Of a stretch of 64,000 nucleotides of DNA, positions 1-8,318 are shown one piece after another. The position numbers and the translations under genes are program-made. The DNA is taken from the NCBI RefSeq assembly GCF_963668665.1, contig NZ_OY764902.1:2556001-2620000 (forward strand), in the 5' to 3' direction. Position 1 is the first letter of the stretch. Every line of letters begins with the position of its first letter. The DNA is from an uncultured Anaeromusa sp. GTDB taxonomy: Bacteria > Bacillota > Negativicutes > Anaeromusales > Anaeromusaceae. The notes under the pieces were generated by a model. The model searched no databases. It was not told where the DNA came from and was given only the letters and a program-made list of their open reading frames with translations.

Positions 1-2
1 TG

Positions 3-221
3 GCGCGGCAGCGCCAAAAGCTGGAAGTGTGCGCCGCGAAAAGCGATGTATATATTTCCTGGGAAAAGAACGGCTTGGTTCAAGCCATTCAGAGGGCGAC
101 GAGCTTGCGTCAGGAAGGGCTGCGAGTAGAGTTGGCGGCGCAGGAAGAAAATCGTATGGAGGCGCAACACCGTTGCGAGGGCCGTTGCTGCGGGCGCCTG
201 GAATACTTTACAGGAGATTGA
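3..221 (+). CDS. hisZ: Probable ATP phosphoribosyltransferase regulatory subunit, C-terminal end
   Basis: Open frame entering from the left edge and ending at TGA 219-221; about 72 residues are visible. The piece contains a run of the form SDVYISW...A..RATSLRQEGLRVEL, which resembles the C-terminal end of HisZ, the catalytically dead histidyl-tRNA-synthetase paralogue that activates short-form HisG. The call is supported by context: the hisG downstream at 1872 encodes the short form, which needs HisZ. The fragment is too short for certainty. The next gene starts only five bases after the stop, so the two are probably cotranscribed. Confidence 0.55.
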   Translation, partial: ARQRQKLEVCAAKSDVYISWEKNGLVQAIQRATSLRQEGLRVELAAQEENRMEAQHRCEGRCCGRLEYFTGD

Positions 222-226
222 GGCAG

Positions 227-754
227 ATGTGGCAGCAGCGTGTACGTCAGGTATGGGCGGCGCTTCATGCCGTCATAACCGACGCGGATCGAGAATTGGT
301 GCAATCCTATTTAAATGAGGCGGAACAGGCTCTGTTTTGGGCTATGAATTTACCGGATCAGTATCATTGCCTGGGCGTAGTTCGCAGCGCCAGGCAGCTT
401 GCCGTAGGCAGGGCGGATGTGGAGGAGCGTTTTCTCATCCGCTTGGCGCTCCTGCATGATGTGGGCAAAAAAAAGGGCGATGTCAGCACTAAGGATAAAA
501 TTGCCATGGTGCTGCTTCATCGCTTGGCGCCGGGAGTAAGCAAATGGGGTCGTGAAGGCAGGGGCGGTAAAGTGAGCAACGCGCGTCACGCCATTCATGT
601 CTATTTTCACCATCAGGAACGCAGCGCCCGGCTGCTTGCTGCGGCAGGGTGCGAGGCGGCGCTGGTAGAGGCGGTAAAACGACATCATAAAGCTCCGGAA
701 GCAGGGGAGCCTCCGGAGCTGACTTTATTGCGGCAAGCCGACGATTTAAATTGA
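227..754 (+). CDS. HD-domain protein (putative phosphohydrolase)
   Basis: 175 residues. The central motif LLHDVGK is the metal-binding HD signature, with later histidines (YFHHQERSARLL, KRHHKAP) in positions expected for an HDIG-like fold. The usual first histidine motif reads YHCLGVV, so it is only partly conserved. The ATG at 227 was chosen because CAGGAGATTGAG lies just upstream; the frame stays open further left but that part overlaps the hisZ end. Substrate is unknown; such proteins hydrolyse nucleotides or phosphate esters. It follows hisZ by five bases and converges with the dehydrogenase gene that ends at 760. Confidence 0.7.
   Translation: MWQQRVRQVWAALHAVITDADRELVQSYLNEAEQALFWAMNLPDQYHCLGVVRSARQLAVGRADVEERFLIRLALLHDVGKKKGDVSTKDKIAMVLLHRLAPGVSKWGREGRGGKVSNARHAIHVYFHHQERSARLLAAAGCEAALVEAVKRHHKAPEAGEPPELTLLRQADDLN
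691..720 (-). terminator. Possible terminator of the dehydrogenase gene, inside the HD gene
   Basis: Perfect 9-bp inverted repeat (AGCTCCGGA at 691-699 and its complement at 712-720). On the minus strand it is followed by TTTATG, a weak U-tract, about 40 bases past the dehydrogenase stop. It lies inside the 3' end of the convergent HD gene, so it may just be coding sequence. Confidence 0.3.
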
Positions 755-759
755 TAAGT

Positions 760-1710
760 TTAATAGCCTTTCGCCTTATCGACAATGTTAAACATTTCCC
801 GGTCATGAATGAGACGGGTAAGATTATCGGCGAATAGTTTAATAGCTCGATCCAGGTAGTAGGGTGATAGCGCCGCTACATGGGGCGTTATAATGACGTT
901 GGGCATATCCCAAAGAGGCGAGTCGGCAGGCAGCGGTTCCTGGGCAAAAACGTCCAGGCCGGCGCCGCGGATATAGCCTTCTTGCAGAGCGGTAATTAGA
1001 TCCGCTTCTACAAGAACTTCACCGCGGGCGATGTTGATGAAATAGGAAGAAGGTTTCATGGCGCGGAACTGTTCCAGCGTCAGCAGGCCCTTCGTTTCTT
1101 CCGTCAAAGGCAGAGAGACAACGACGAAATCGCACTGCGGCAGCATTTCCATTAGTTCATGGGGCTTGTAAAGCTGGTCGACAAAAAGTTCAGAGGTTTC
1201 TTCTCTTTTCATGGCCAGAACATTCATGCTGAAGGCTTTCGCTTTTTTGGCGATTTCTCGGCCAATACTGCCCAGTCCCAAGATGCCGATGGTTTTATCG
1301 TGCACCTCATCACAGGATACTCGCTTCCAAAGATGCGCCGCCTGATTTTTAGCGCAACCAGGCAGGCTGCGGGAGAAAGAAAGCATCATGGATAAAACGT
1401 GCTCGGAAACGGGAATGCCGTGAATGCCGCGCGAGTTGGTAAGCAGGCATTGGCTGCGACGCATTTCGGCAAAGGTTAGTTTTTCCACGCCGGCGCTGAG
1501 GGAATGAACCCAGTGTAGACGGGAAGCGGACAAAAACAGCGGGCGAATGTCATTGAAGCCCCACGCTAGAAGAATGTCGGCTTTGTCCATATGAACTCCG
1601 GCTTCTTCCAGGTCGCAGGAAACGATAGTACTGCCTGGTGCGGCGGCCTCGATCATATCCCGATGCTCCTGCTTTAGCTTATTGAGAACAACAATATGAA
1701 ATGCGGGCAT
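760..1710 (-). CDS. D-2-hydroxyacid dehydrogenase (NAD-dependent)
   Basis: 316 residues, typical length. The Rossmann dinucleotide site reads GILGLGSIGREIA (about residues 142-154). The three catalytic elements are visible: Arg in NIARGEVL, Glu in DVFAQEPLP and His in ITPHVAALS. Family members interconvert 2-keto acids and D-2-hydroxyacids; the precise substrate (phosphoglycerate, lactate, glyoxylate or other) cannot be read. It starts at ATG with CAGGAGGG upstream. It is transcribed divergently from hisG and shares the 160-bp intergenic region with the his promoter and palindrome. Confidence 0.88.
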   Translation of the reverse strand: MPAFHIVVLNKLKQEHRDMIEAAAPGSTIVSCDLEEAGVHMDKADILLAWGFNDIRPLFLSASRLHWVHSLSAGVEKLTFAEMRRSQCLLTNSRGIHGIPVSEHVLSMMLSFSRSLPGCAKNQAAHLWKRVSCDEVHDKTIGILGLGSIGREIAKKAKAFSMNVLAMKREETSELFVDQLYKPHELMEMLPQCDFVVVSLPLTEETKGLLTLEQFRAMKPSSYFINIARGEVLVEADLITALQEGYIRGAGLDVFAQEPLPADSPLWDMPNVIITPHVAALSPYYLDRAIKLFADNLTRLIHDREMFNIVDKAKGY

Positions 1711-1789
1711 AGAAAAACCCTCCTGTAAACATTGAAATAACGCGAATAGTTTTTCTTATTCGACATTCTTTGGCAAAATCCTACACAGC

Positions 1790-1834
1790 TTGACGAATCT
1801 TTTTACAAGTGTTAATATCTACGTATTAACACTT
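1790..1834 (+). promoter_or_regulatory. Histidine operon promoter with overlapping palindromic operator
   Basis: A near-consensus vegetative promoter: TTGACG at 1790-1795, 17-base spacer, TAATAT at 1813-1818. An 11-bp perfect inverted repeat (arms 1807-1817 and 1824-1834, AAGTGTTAATA and its complement, 6-base spacer) covers the -10 and the presumed start site. This placement is typical for a repressor operator. The binding protein is not identifiable here; a TrpR-family HisR/YerC-like repressor is a reasonable guess for a Firmicute his operon. Confidence 0.75.
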
Positions 1835-1871
1835 TAACTAGATAAAGAATTAACGGAAAAGAGGCGGCGCA

Positions 1872-2537
1872 ATGACTTCGAGTGATATGAATTACCTGAC
1901 GGTAGCTTTGCCTAAAGGGAAATTGTTTGCCAAGGCGGCGGAATTGTTGGGACGCATTGGCTATACAGCCGACGATCTCAGCGAAAAATCGCGCAAGCTG
2001 GTATTGACGAACGAAGAAAAGAAAGTGCGCTTTATTATTACTAAGACTGCGGATTTGCCGACCTATGTAGAATATGGAGCGGCGGATGTGGGCATTATCG
2101 GCAAAGACGTATTGCTGGAAGAAGAGCGGGATGTTTATGAATTGCTGGATCTCGGTTTTGGACGCTGCCGCCTGATGGTGGCGGTGCCGCGGGCTATGAA
2201 GAGGGAAAAGCTGAGTGACTATGCGCACATGCGGGTGGCTACGAAATATCCCAAGGTGGCGGAGAAGTTTTTTTATCAGCAGGGAATTCAAGTGGAGATT
2301 ATCAAGCTCAACGGCTCGATTGAGCTGGCGCCTATGGTGGGGCTGGCGGAGCTGATTGTAGATATCGTGGAAACTGGCACAACATTGAAGGAAAATCAGC
2401 TGGATGAGATCGCGCCGATTGAAGAAGCGACAGCTCGTTTTATTGCTAACCGCGTGAGCTTCAAAATGAAGTTTGACCGCATTCAAGCTATGGTGGAAGG
2501 CCTCCGCGCCTTGCTGCAGGAGGAGGGAAAGCAATGA
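1872..2537 (+). CDS. hisG: ATP phosphoribosyltransferase, short form
   Basis: 221 residues, the length of the short HisG class lacking the C-terminal regulatory domain. It catalyses the first step of histidine synthesis, ATP plus PRPP to phosphoribosyl-ATP. Typical segments are the N-terminal LPKGKLF, YGAADVGIIGKDVL and the PRPP-binding loop DIVETGTTLKEN. Short HisG needs HisZ for activity and feedback control, and a probable hisZ end lies 1.6 kb upstream. The first ATG has a modest AGAGG site; a second ATG at 1887 is possible. It overlaps hisD by four bases (ATGA). Confidence 0.97.
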   Translation: MTSSDMNYLTVALPKGKLFAKAAELLGRIGYTADDLSEKSRKLVLTNEEKKVRFIITKTADLPTYVEYGAADVGIIGKDVLLEEERDVYELLDLGFGRCRLMVAVPRAMKREKLSDYAHMRVATKYPKVAEKFFYQQGIQVEIIKLNGSIELAPMVGLAELIVDIVETGTTLKENQLDEIAPIEEATARFIANRVSFKMKFDRIQAMVEGLRALLQEEGKQ

Positions 2538-3880
2538 TTCGCCAAAAAAAAGCAAGTGAGTTGGGCCGTGAAGGCTGTGAGGCGTTATTGCGCAAGCCTG
2601 CCTTTGATGAAGTGGAGCTGGGAGAAAAGGCTAAGGCGCGCATTAAAGAATCCTTCGGGGAGGAATTATCCGCCGTGCAGGTTGTGCAGCGGATTGTAGA
2701 TGATGTGCGTCGTCGCAAAAATGAAGCTCTTTGCGATTATACGCAGCGCTTCGACGGGGCGCAGCTGACGGCGGACACGCTGGAAGTGACGGCGGCGGAG
2801 TGGGAAGAAGCCTGTCAAGCGGTGGATGAGGCGTTGTTGACAAGTATTCGCCGGGCGGTGGCCAATGTGCGCCGCTACCACAGCGAGCAGCTCCCTAAAT
2901 CCTGGCTGACCTATCGGGAGCATGGGGCCATGCTGGGACAGAACAGCCGGCCGTTGGATCGGGTTGGTTTGTATGTGCCAGGCGGCACAGCCACCTATCC
3001 TTCGTCAGTTATCATGAACGCTGTTCCCGCGGCGGTTGCTGGCGTGCGGGAGATTATCATGGTAGCTCCTCCAGACCGTCAGGGACGATTAGCTCCCTGT
3101 GTGTTGGCGGCGGCGCGCGAAGCCGGGGTGCATCGGGTATTTAAAGTGGGCGGCGCTCAGGCCGTGGCCGCGTTGGCCTTTGGTACGGAAACCGTGCCCA
3201 AAGTGGATAAGATTACCGGACCTGGCAATATTTTTGTTACCTTAGCCAAGAAAGCTGTTTACGGTCACTGTGATATTGATATGCTGGCCGGGCCCAGCGA
3301 GATTCTAATTTTAGCAGATGACAGCGCCCGAGCGGATTATATTGCCGCTGATATGCTCAGCCAGGCCGAGCATGATGTACTGGCTTCAAGCGTGCTGCTT
3401 ACGGACAGTGAAAGACTGGCAACGGCGGTGGAAATCGAGCTGGAGCGTCAGTTGGCGCTTTTGCCGCGCCGTGATATGGCGGCGGCGGCTTTGGAGAAGA
3501 ACGGTCTGATTTTGGTGACTGACTCCATCGAGGAAGCGGCGGAATTGGCCAATGTGGCCGCACCGGAGCACTTGGAGGTGCTGACGGCGCAACCTTTCGC
3601 CCTTTTGCCGCAACTGCGGCATGCGGGAGCTATCTTTTTAGGTCCTTATTCGCCGGAGCCGTTGGGCGATTATTTCGCTGGCCCCAACCATGTGCTGCCT
3701 ACAGGCGGCACGGCAAGATTTTATTCAGTACTCAACGTAGAGACCTTTATGAAGAAAACCAGTTTGATTGCGTATACCCAGGAAGCGCTGAGTGCTGTGG
3801 CGGATGATGTCATCCGTTTGGCCGAAGCGGAAGGACTACAGGCGCATGCGAATGCAGTAAAGGTAAGGAGGAATGACTGA
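2534..3880 (+). CDS. hisD: Histidinol dehydrogenase
   Basis: 448 residues. It oxidises L-histidinol to L-histidine in two NAD-dependent steps. Family hallmarks are GLYVPGGTA, the segment KITGPGNIFVTLAKK, DMLAGPSEILI and the C-terminal GPNHVLPTGGTARF, which carries zinc and catalytic residues. The start overlaps the end of hisG and the stop overlaps the start of hisC (TGATG), so translation is coupled. A few extra N-terminal residues precede the conserved body; nothing is missing. Confidence 0.97.
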   Translation: MIRQKKASELGREGCEALLRKPAFDEVELGEKAKARIKESFGEELSAVQVVQRIVDDVRRRKNEALCDYTQRFDGAQLTADTLEVTAAEWEEACQAVDEALLTSIRRAVANVRRYHSEQLPKSWLTYREHGAMLGQNSRPLDRVGLYVPGGTATYPSSVIMNAVPAAVAGVREIIMVAPPDRQGRLAPCVLAAAREAGVHRVFKVGGAQAVAALAFGTETVPKVDKITGPGNIFVTLAKKAVYGHCDIDMLAGPSEILILADDSARADYIAADMLSQAEHDVLASSVLLTDSERLATAVEIELERQLALLPRRDMAAAALEKNGLILVTDSIEEAAELANVAAPEHLEVLTAQPFALLPQLRHAGAIFLGPYSPEPLGDYFAGPNHVLPTGGTARFYSVLNVETFMKKTSLIAYTQEALSAVADDVIRLAEAEGLQAHANAVKVRRND

Positions 3881-4932
3881 TGTGGACGTATCGTCCCGGC
3901 TTGGAAGAATTGCCGGTATATAACGTGGAAGAAAGCGATTGGGCTGTAAAGTTGGATGCCAACGAAAGCCCCTTTAATCTGCCGCCGCGAGTTGCGGAAC
4001 GGGTGCAGGACCGGTTGGCTTGTTTGGCCTTTAACCGTTACCCGGATTTGGGGAAAATGGGGCTGCGGGAAATGCTGGCCGAATCCTATGGTTTAGCCGT
4101 AGAAGAGGTGCAGGTAGGCGGCGGTTCCAGCGAAATATTGGCCGCTATCTGTCATGCCTTGGGCGGACCAGGACGGGGGATTGTCTATCCGACGCCTTCT
4201 TTTTCCATGTATGGCATTTATGCGAAAATCACGGACAGCGTGGCTGTGCCGGTTGCTCTCAATGAACAATACCAACTGGATGCGGCTAAAGTGCTGCAGG
4301 CGGCCAGAGAGAACAACGCTGCACTGATTTTGCTTTGCAACCCCAATAATCCCACCGGGTCGGTGACGCCGCGCGAAGAAATCGAGCGCATTATCGCCGG
4401 TGCGCCTTGCCCGGTAGTGGCAGATGAAGCCTATATGGAATTCTATGGGGAGTCTGTAGTGGATTTGTTGCCGAAATACAGACATCTTATTGTGGCCAGA
4501 ACTTTCTCCAAAGCCTATGGCCTGGCGGCGGCGCGGGTGGGCTACATGCTGGCGGATGCACAGGTTACGACGATGATCAGCAAACTGATGATGCCTTATC
4601 ATGTGAGCGCTATCTCGTTGGTAGTGGCGGAAACGGTATGGCAGATGCGCGATGAGTTTCAACCATTGATTGACACCTTGGTGGTGGAACGCAAGCGTTT
4701 GGCGGCGGAGCTGGCTAAAATTCCGGCCCTGACGGTGTATCCGTCCGAGACGAATTTCATCTTTGGGCGCAGCGCTAAAACGCAAGAGCTGGTAGCGTAT
4801 TTAATGGAAAAACGCATTTGTATTCGCAATTTCGGCGGCGATTTAAGCGACTGCTTCCGGATCAGTGTCGGGACCTCTATGGAGAATGATGCGTTGCTGC
4901 GTGAAATGCGGGCTTTTTGGGAGAGAAGCTAG
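3880..4932 (+). CDS. hisC: Histidinol-phosphate aminotransferase
   Basis: 350 residues, class I/II aminotransferase fold. It transfers an amino group from glutamate to imidazole-acetol phosphate. Visible signatures are LDANESPFNLP at the N-terminus, LLCNPNNPTGS, VADEAYMEF and the PLP-lysine segment TFSKAYGLAAARVGY (Lys near residue 210). Preceded by AAGGAGG inside the end of hisD. Its stop TAG at 4930-4932 overlaps the GTG start of hisB. Confidence 0.96.
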   Translation: MWTYRPGLEELPVYNVEESDWAVKLDANESPFNLPPRVAERVQDRLACLAFNRYPDLGKMGLREMLAESYGLAVEEVQVGGGSSEILAAICHALGGPGRGIVYPTPSFSMYGIYAKITDSVAVPVALNEQYQLDAAKVLQAARENNAALILLCNPNNPTGSVTPREEIERIIAGAPCPVVADEAYMEFYGESVVDLLPKYRHLIVARTFSKAYGLAAARVGYMLADAQVTTMISKLMMPYHVSAISLVVAETVWQMRDEFQPLIDTLVVERKRLAAELAKIPALTVYPSETNFIFGRSAKTQELVAYLMEKRICIRNFGGDLSDCFRISVGTSMENDALLREMRAFWERS

Positions 4933-5519
4933 TGCGTACGGCTGCGGTGGAGCGCCGCACGGCGGAAACCAAGATTTGCCTTTCGGTGCAACTGGATGAG
5001 CCGAAAACACCGCAGGTGCAGACCGGCCTTGGTTTTTTTGACCATATGCTGGTATTGCTGGGACGGCACGGCTTTTTGGGCTTGCAACTGGAAGTGCAGG
5101 GCGATCTGGAAGTGGACGGTCATCATACGGTGGAAGATACTGGCATTTGCCTGGGACAGGCGTTGCAGCAGGCGCTGGGAGATAAAATCGGCATAGCGCG
5201 CTATGGCACGGCCTTTGTGCCGATGGACGAGGCGCTGGCGATGGTCAGCCTGGACATAAGTGGCCGCCCGTATCTTGTTTTTGATGCGCAGTTACCCTTT
5301 GGCAAGGTCGGCGACTTTGATTTAGAGCTGGTGGAAGAGTTTTTGCGGGCCTTGTCGGTGCATGCAGGGCTGACTTTGCATGTGCGCTTGTTGTCCGGTA
5401 AGAATGCGCATCATATGGTAGAAGCTATCTTTAAAGCGTTGGGACGGGCGTTGGCGGACGCCATGGCTAAAGACAGCCGGGTTAGGGGCGTTCTTTCGAC
5501 GAAGGGCAGCTTGGATTAG
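4932..5519 (+). CDS. hisB: Imidazoleglycerol-phosphate dehydratase
   Basis: 195 residues, monofunctional form without the phosphatase domain. It dehydrates imidazole-glycerol phosphate in a Mn-dependent reaction. The two characteristic duplicated metal motifs are present: GFFDHMLVLLGRH / DGHHTVEDTGICLGQAL and the second half HAGLTLHV / KNAHHMVEAIFKALGRAL. The GTG at 4932 is preferred: GGGAGAG ends six bases upstream and the product then begins VRTAAVERRTAET as in the family. A TTG at 4917 would add five residues with no ribosome site. Confidence 0.95.
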   Translation: MRTAAVERRTAETKICLSVQLDEPKTPQVQTGLGFFDHMLVLLGRHGFLGLQLEVQGDLEVDGHHTVEDTGICLGQALQQALGDKIGIARYGTAFVPMDEALAMVSLDISGRPYLVFDAQLPFGKVGDFDLELVEEFLRALSVHAGLTLHVRLLSGKNAHHMVEAIFKALGRALADAMAKDSRVRGVLSTKGSLD

Positions 5520-5546
5520 AGAAAAAGGCATGGAGGAGAGAGGCGT

Positions 5547-6155
5547 ATGATCAACATCATTGATTACGGGCGGGGCAATCTGCACAGCGTGCAAAAAGCC
5601 TTGGAACGGCTGGGAGCCGAGGTGCGCGTCTCGTCCAAGCCGGAAGATATCTTGAGCGCGGATAAGGTGATTTTGCCAGGGGTCGGCGCTTTTGGCGACT
5701 GTATGGGAAACCTGGAACGCTACGGCTTGGTTCCGGCTATTCGGGAAACGGCTGCGTCCGGCAAGCCGCTACTGGGAATTTGCTTAGGTCTGCAGATGCT
5801 TTTTGAAGGCAGTGAAGAAGATCCTGGCGTGTCGGGACTAGGAATTTTTCACGGTCAAGTCAAGCTGATAGAGGCTCCGGGGCTGAAAATTCCTCACATG
5901 GGTTGGAACAGCCTGACGTGGCGGCAAGAATCGATTTTGTTTCGAGGGCTGCCAGCGGGAAGCTTCGTTTATTTCGTGCATAGTTATCACGCAGTGCCTG
6001 AAGATACATCGCTGGTGACGGCGGTGACGGAATACGGCGGGGCCGTAACGGCCGCCGTCGGCCAAGGCAATGTGCAGGCAGTGCAGTTTCATCCGGAAAA
6101 ATCCGGAACCGTGGGTCTGCAGATCTTAAAAAACTTCAAGGAGTGGCAGCCATGA
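5547..6155 (+). CDS. hisH: Imidazole glycerol phosphate synthase, glutamine amidotransferase subunit
   Basis: 202 residues. It supplies ammonia from glutamine to HisF. The class I amidotransferase triad is visible: nucleophile Cys in LLGICLGLQMLF (near residue 78) and His/Glu in QFHPEKSGT near the end. The N-terminus IIDYGRGNLHSVQKAL is typical. It is preceded by GGAGAGAGG and follows hisB after 27 bases, the largest gap in the operon. The stop overlaps the ATG of hisA. Confidence 0.96.
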   Translation: MINIIDYGRGNLHSVQKALERLGAEVRVSSKPEDILSADKVILPGVGAFGDCMGNLERYGLVPAIRETAASGKPLLGICLGLQMLFEGSEEDPGVSGLGIFHGQVKLIEAPGLKIPHMGWNSLTWRQESILFRGLPAGSFVYFVHSYHAVPEDTSLVTAVTEYGGAVTAAVGQGNVQAVQFHPEKSGTVGLQILKNFKEWQP

Positions 6156-6892
6156 TACTTTTTCCGGCAATTGATATTCGCGGCGGCAATTGCGTCCGTC
6201 TCACAGAAGGCCGCTTTGACCAGGAAACGGTCTATGGCCATAACCCTGCCGCTATGGCGCTGCGCTGGCAGGAGGCTGGCGCGGAATACCTGCATATAGT
6301 GGATCTTGATGGCGCTTTAGCGGGCAAGCCTGCCAATCTGGCAGCGGTAGAAGAAATTTTAAAAACCGTAAACTTGCCGGTGCAGCTTGGCGGCGGCATT
6401 CGCAACCTGCAAACGGTGGAGCTGCTTTTGGCTAAAGGCGTTCGCCGGGTGATTTTAGGCTCAGTAGCGGTGCGCCAGCCTGACTTGGTTAAAGAAGCCT
6501 GCCGTCTTTTTGGCGACGCCATTGTTGTGGGCATTGACGCCAAAGACGGCGTTGCAGCGGTGGAAGGATGGGGAATCAGCGGCGGCATGGAAGCGACGGA
6601 GCTGGCGAAGCGCATGGCGGCTGTAGGCGTCGCTCGTATTATTTACACCGATATCAGCCGCGACGGAACCCTAAGCGGCGTCAACGCCGAGGCTACGGCG
6701 CTTTTGGCCGAAGCGGCCGGTATTCCGGTTATTGCGTCAGGTGGCGTCAAGGATTTAGGGGATATTCGCGAAGTCGGTCGTGTTGCGTCTCGCGGCGTAG
6801 AAGGGGTCATTATCGGTAAGGCTCTCTATACAGGCAGCTTGGATTTGCAGGAGGCTTTGCAAGTAGCGAAAGGAGGCGAAGCGGCATGCTGA
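6152..6892 (+). CDS. hisA: ProFAR isomerase
   Basis: 246 residues, a (beta/alpha)8 barrel. It isomerises the aminoaldose ProFAR to the aminoketose PRFAR. The two catalytic aspartates lie in [15 protein letters not shown] at the N-terminus and [12 protein letters not shown] in the second half; the phosphate-binding loops read LGGGIRN and IASGGVKDL. The ATG at 6152 is chosen because AAGGAG sits eight bases upstream and the ATGA overlaps the hisH stop; a GTG at 6143 would fall on that ribosome site. Confidence 0.96.
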   Translation: MILFPAIDIRGGNCVRLTEGRFDQETVYGHNPAAMALRWQEAGAEYLHIVDLDGALAGKPANLAAVEEILKTVNLPVQLGGGIRNLQTVELLLAKGVRRVILGSVAVRQPDLVKEACRLFGDAIVVGIDAKDGVAAVEGWGISGGMEATELAKRMAAVGVARIIYTDISRDGTLSGVNAEATALLAEAAGIPVIASGGVKDLGDIREVGRVASRGVEGVIIGKALYTGSLDLQEALQVAKGGEAAC

Positions 6893-7644
6893 CGAAGCGT
6901 ATCATTCCCTGCTTGGACGTGAAAGACGGCCGGGTGGTCAAAGGAACAAATTTTGTCGGCCTTCGCGACGCTGGCGATCCGGTAGAACTGGCATCGCGCT
7001 ATGACGGCGAGCTGGCGGATGAACTGGTCTTCCTTGATATTACCGCTTCTTGCGAAGAACGCAATACGATGGTGCAGGTTGTGGAGCGTACGGCGTCACA
7101 AGTCTTTATTCCCTTTACCGTCGGCGGCGGTATTCGCGGCGTGGAGGATGTGCGGCGCATGTTGACGGCTGGAGCCGATAAGGCTTCTTTTAATACAGCG
7201 GCAGTCAAAAATCCTCAATTGCTGCGTGAATGCGCTAACGCCTTTGGGCGGCAGTGTATCGTGCTGGCAGTAGATGCGAAAGCCTGCGGCGATAATCGCT
7301 GGGAAGTCTATGTCAATGGCGGCAGGACGCCGACAGGTATGGATGTGTTGGAATGGATCCGTAAGGCTACGGAATTGGGAGCCGGAGAAATTCTGCTCAC
7401 AAGCATGGACAAGGACGGCACAAAAGACGGCTATGACATTCCGCTGACACGCGCTGTGGCAGAGGCGGTCAATGTGCCTGTGATCGCATCCGGCGGCGCC
7501 GGCGAGATGAGTCATTTTTATGATGTTTTAACCGCTGGCAAAGCGGACGCGGTGCTGGCGGCTTCGGTATTTCACTATGGACAATTTACAGTGCGGCAGG
7601 TTAAAGACTATTTGCGAAGCCGCCAAGTGGAGGTGCGTTATTAA
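6886..7644 (+). CDS. hisF: Imidazole glycerol phosphate synthase, cyclase subunit
   Basis: 252 residues, barrel paralogue of HisA. With HisH it converts PRFAR and ammonia to imidazole-glycerol phosphate and AICAR. Catalytic Asp residues lie in [15 protein letters not shown] and [15 protein letters not shown]. Phosphate loops [10 protein letters not shown] and IASGGAGEM are present. The start overlaps hisA by seven bases with AAAGGAGG in the hisA end, and the TAA overlaps the ATG of hisIE. Confidence 0.97.
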   Translation: MLTKRIIPCLDVKDGRVVKGTNFVGLRDAGDPVELASRYDGELADELVFLDITASCEERNTMVQVVERTASQVFIPFTVGGGIRGVEDVRRMLTAGADKASFNTAAVKNPQLLRECANAFGRQCIVLAVDAKACGDNRWEVYVNGGRTPTGMDVLEWIRKATELGAGEILLTSMDKDGTKDGYDIPLTRAVAEAVNVPVIASGGAGEMSHFYDVLTAGKADAVLAASVFHYGQFTVRQVKDYLRSRQVEVRY

Positions 7645-8318
7645 TGGAATGGGAACAATTGAAATTTGACGACCAGGGCTTGCTGCCGGCGGTCATTCAG
7701 GATGAAGCGACAAACGCGGTGCTGATGGTCGCTTATATGAATAAAGAAGCGCTGGAGAAGACTCTGGCAAGCGGCGTGACTTGGTTTTTCAGCCGCAGCC
7801 GGGGGCGGCTGTGGCAAAAGGGAGAAACCTCCGGTCATGTGCAAAAGGTAAAGGATATTTTTTATGACTGTGATGGCGATACGCTGTTGGTTAAAGTGGA
7901 GCAAAGCGGCGTAGCTTGTCATGAAGGCACGTTTTCTTGCTTCAGTCGCCGTTTGGAGAATAAAACGGCTGTCTTAGCGCCGGAAGTGGATGCCTCTGAA
8001 GTGTATGGCGCATCGCTGCCGGCTGTGCTGGGTGAAGTGTATGATGTGATTCATCAGCGCAAAATGGCGCCTGTAGAAGGCTCTTATACAACGTATCTCT
8101 TTGAAAAAGGACAAGATAAGATTCTTAAAAAAGTCGGCGAAGAGGCGGCGGAAACCATCATTGCCTCGAAAAACCATGATGCCGGGGAAATTCTCTATGA
8201 AATGGCTGATTTGTGGTATCATTGCCTAGTGCTTTTGGCCTTCCATGAGCTGACGCCGCAGCAGCTGCTGCTGGAGCTGAAAGGGCGTCGTAAAAAGGGC
8301 AAAGGGGGAAAGGCCTAA
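7644..8318 (+). CDS. hisIE: Bifunctional phosphoribosyl-AMP cyclohydrolase / phosphoribosyl-ATP pyrophosphatase
   Basis: 224 residues. The HisI half (about 1-110) shows [31 protein letters not shown] and the zinc-binding [21 protein letters not shown]. The HisE half (about 120-215) has [15 protein letters not shown] and the helix [14 protein letters not shown]. The fusion performs steps 2 and 3 of the pathway. Together with hisG, D, C, B, H, A and F only histidinol-phosphate phosphatase is missing from the cluster. The stop overlaps the ATG of the next gene. Confidence 0.96.
   Translation: MEWEQLKFDDQGLLPAVIQDEATNAVLMVAYMNKEALEKTLASGVTWFFSRSRGRLWQKGETSGHVQKVKDIFYDCDGDTLLVKVEQSGVACHEGTFSCFSRRLENKTAVLAPEVDASEVYGASLPAVLGEVYDVIHQRKMAPVEGSYTTYLFEKGQDKILKKVGEEAAETIIASKNHDAGEILYEMADLWYHCLVLLAFHELTPQQLLLELKGRRKKGKGGKA

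Noticed and set aside
1812..2555. 247-codon antisense frame over hisG
   Set aside because: hisG is certain; the antisense frame has unusual composition and would begin inside hisD.
4093..4785. 230-codon antisense frame within hisC
   Set aside because: Shadow of a high-GC coding region; hisC is certain on the plus strand.
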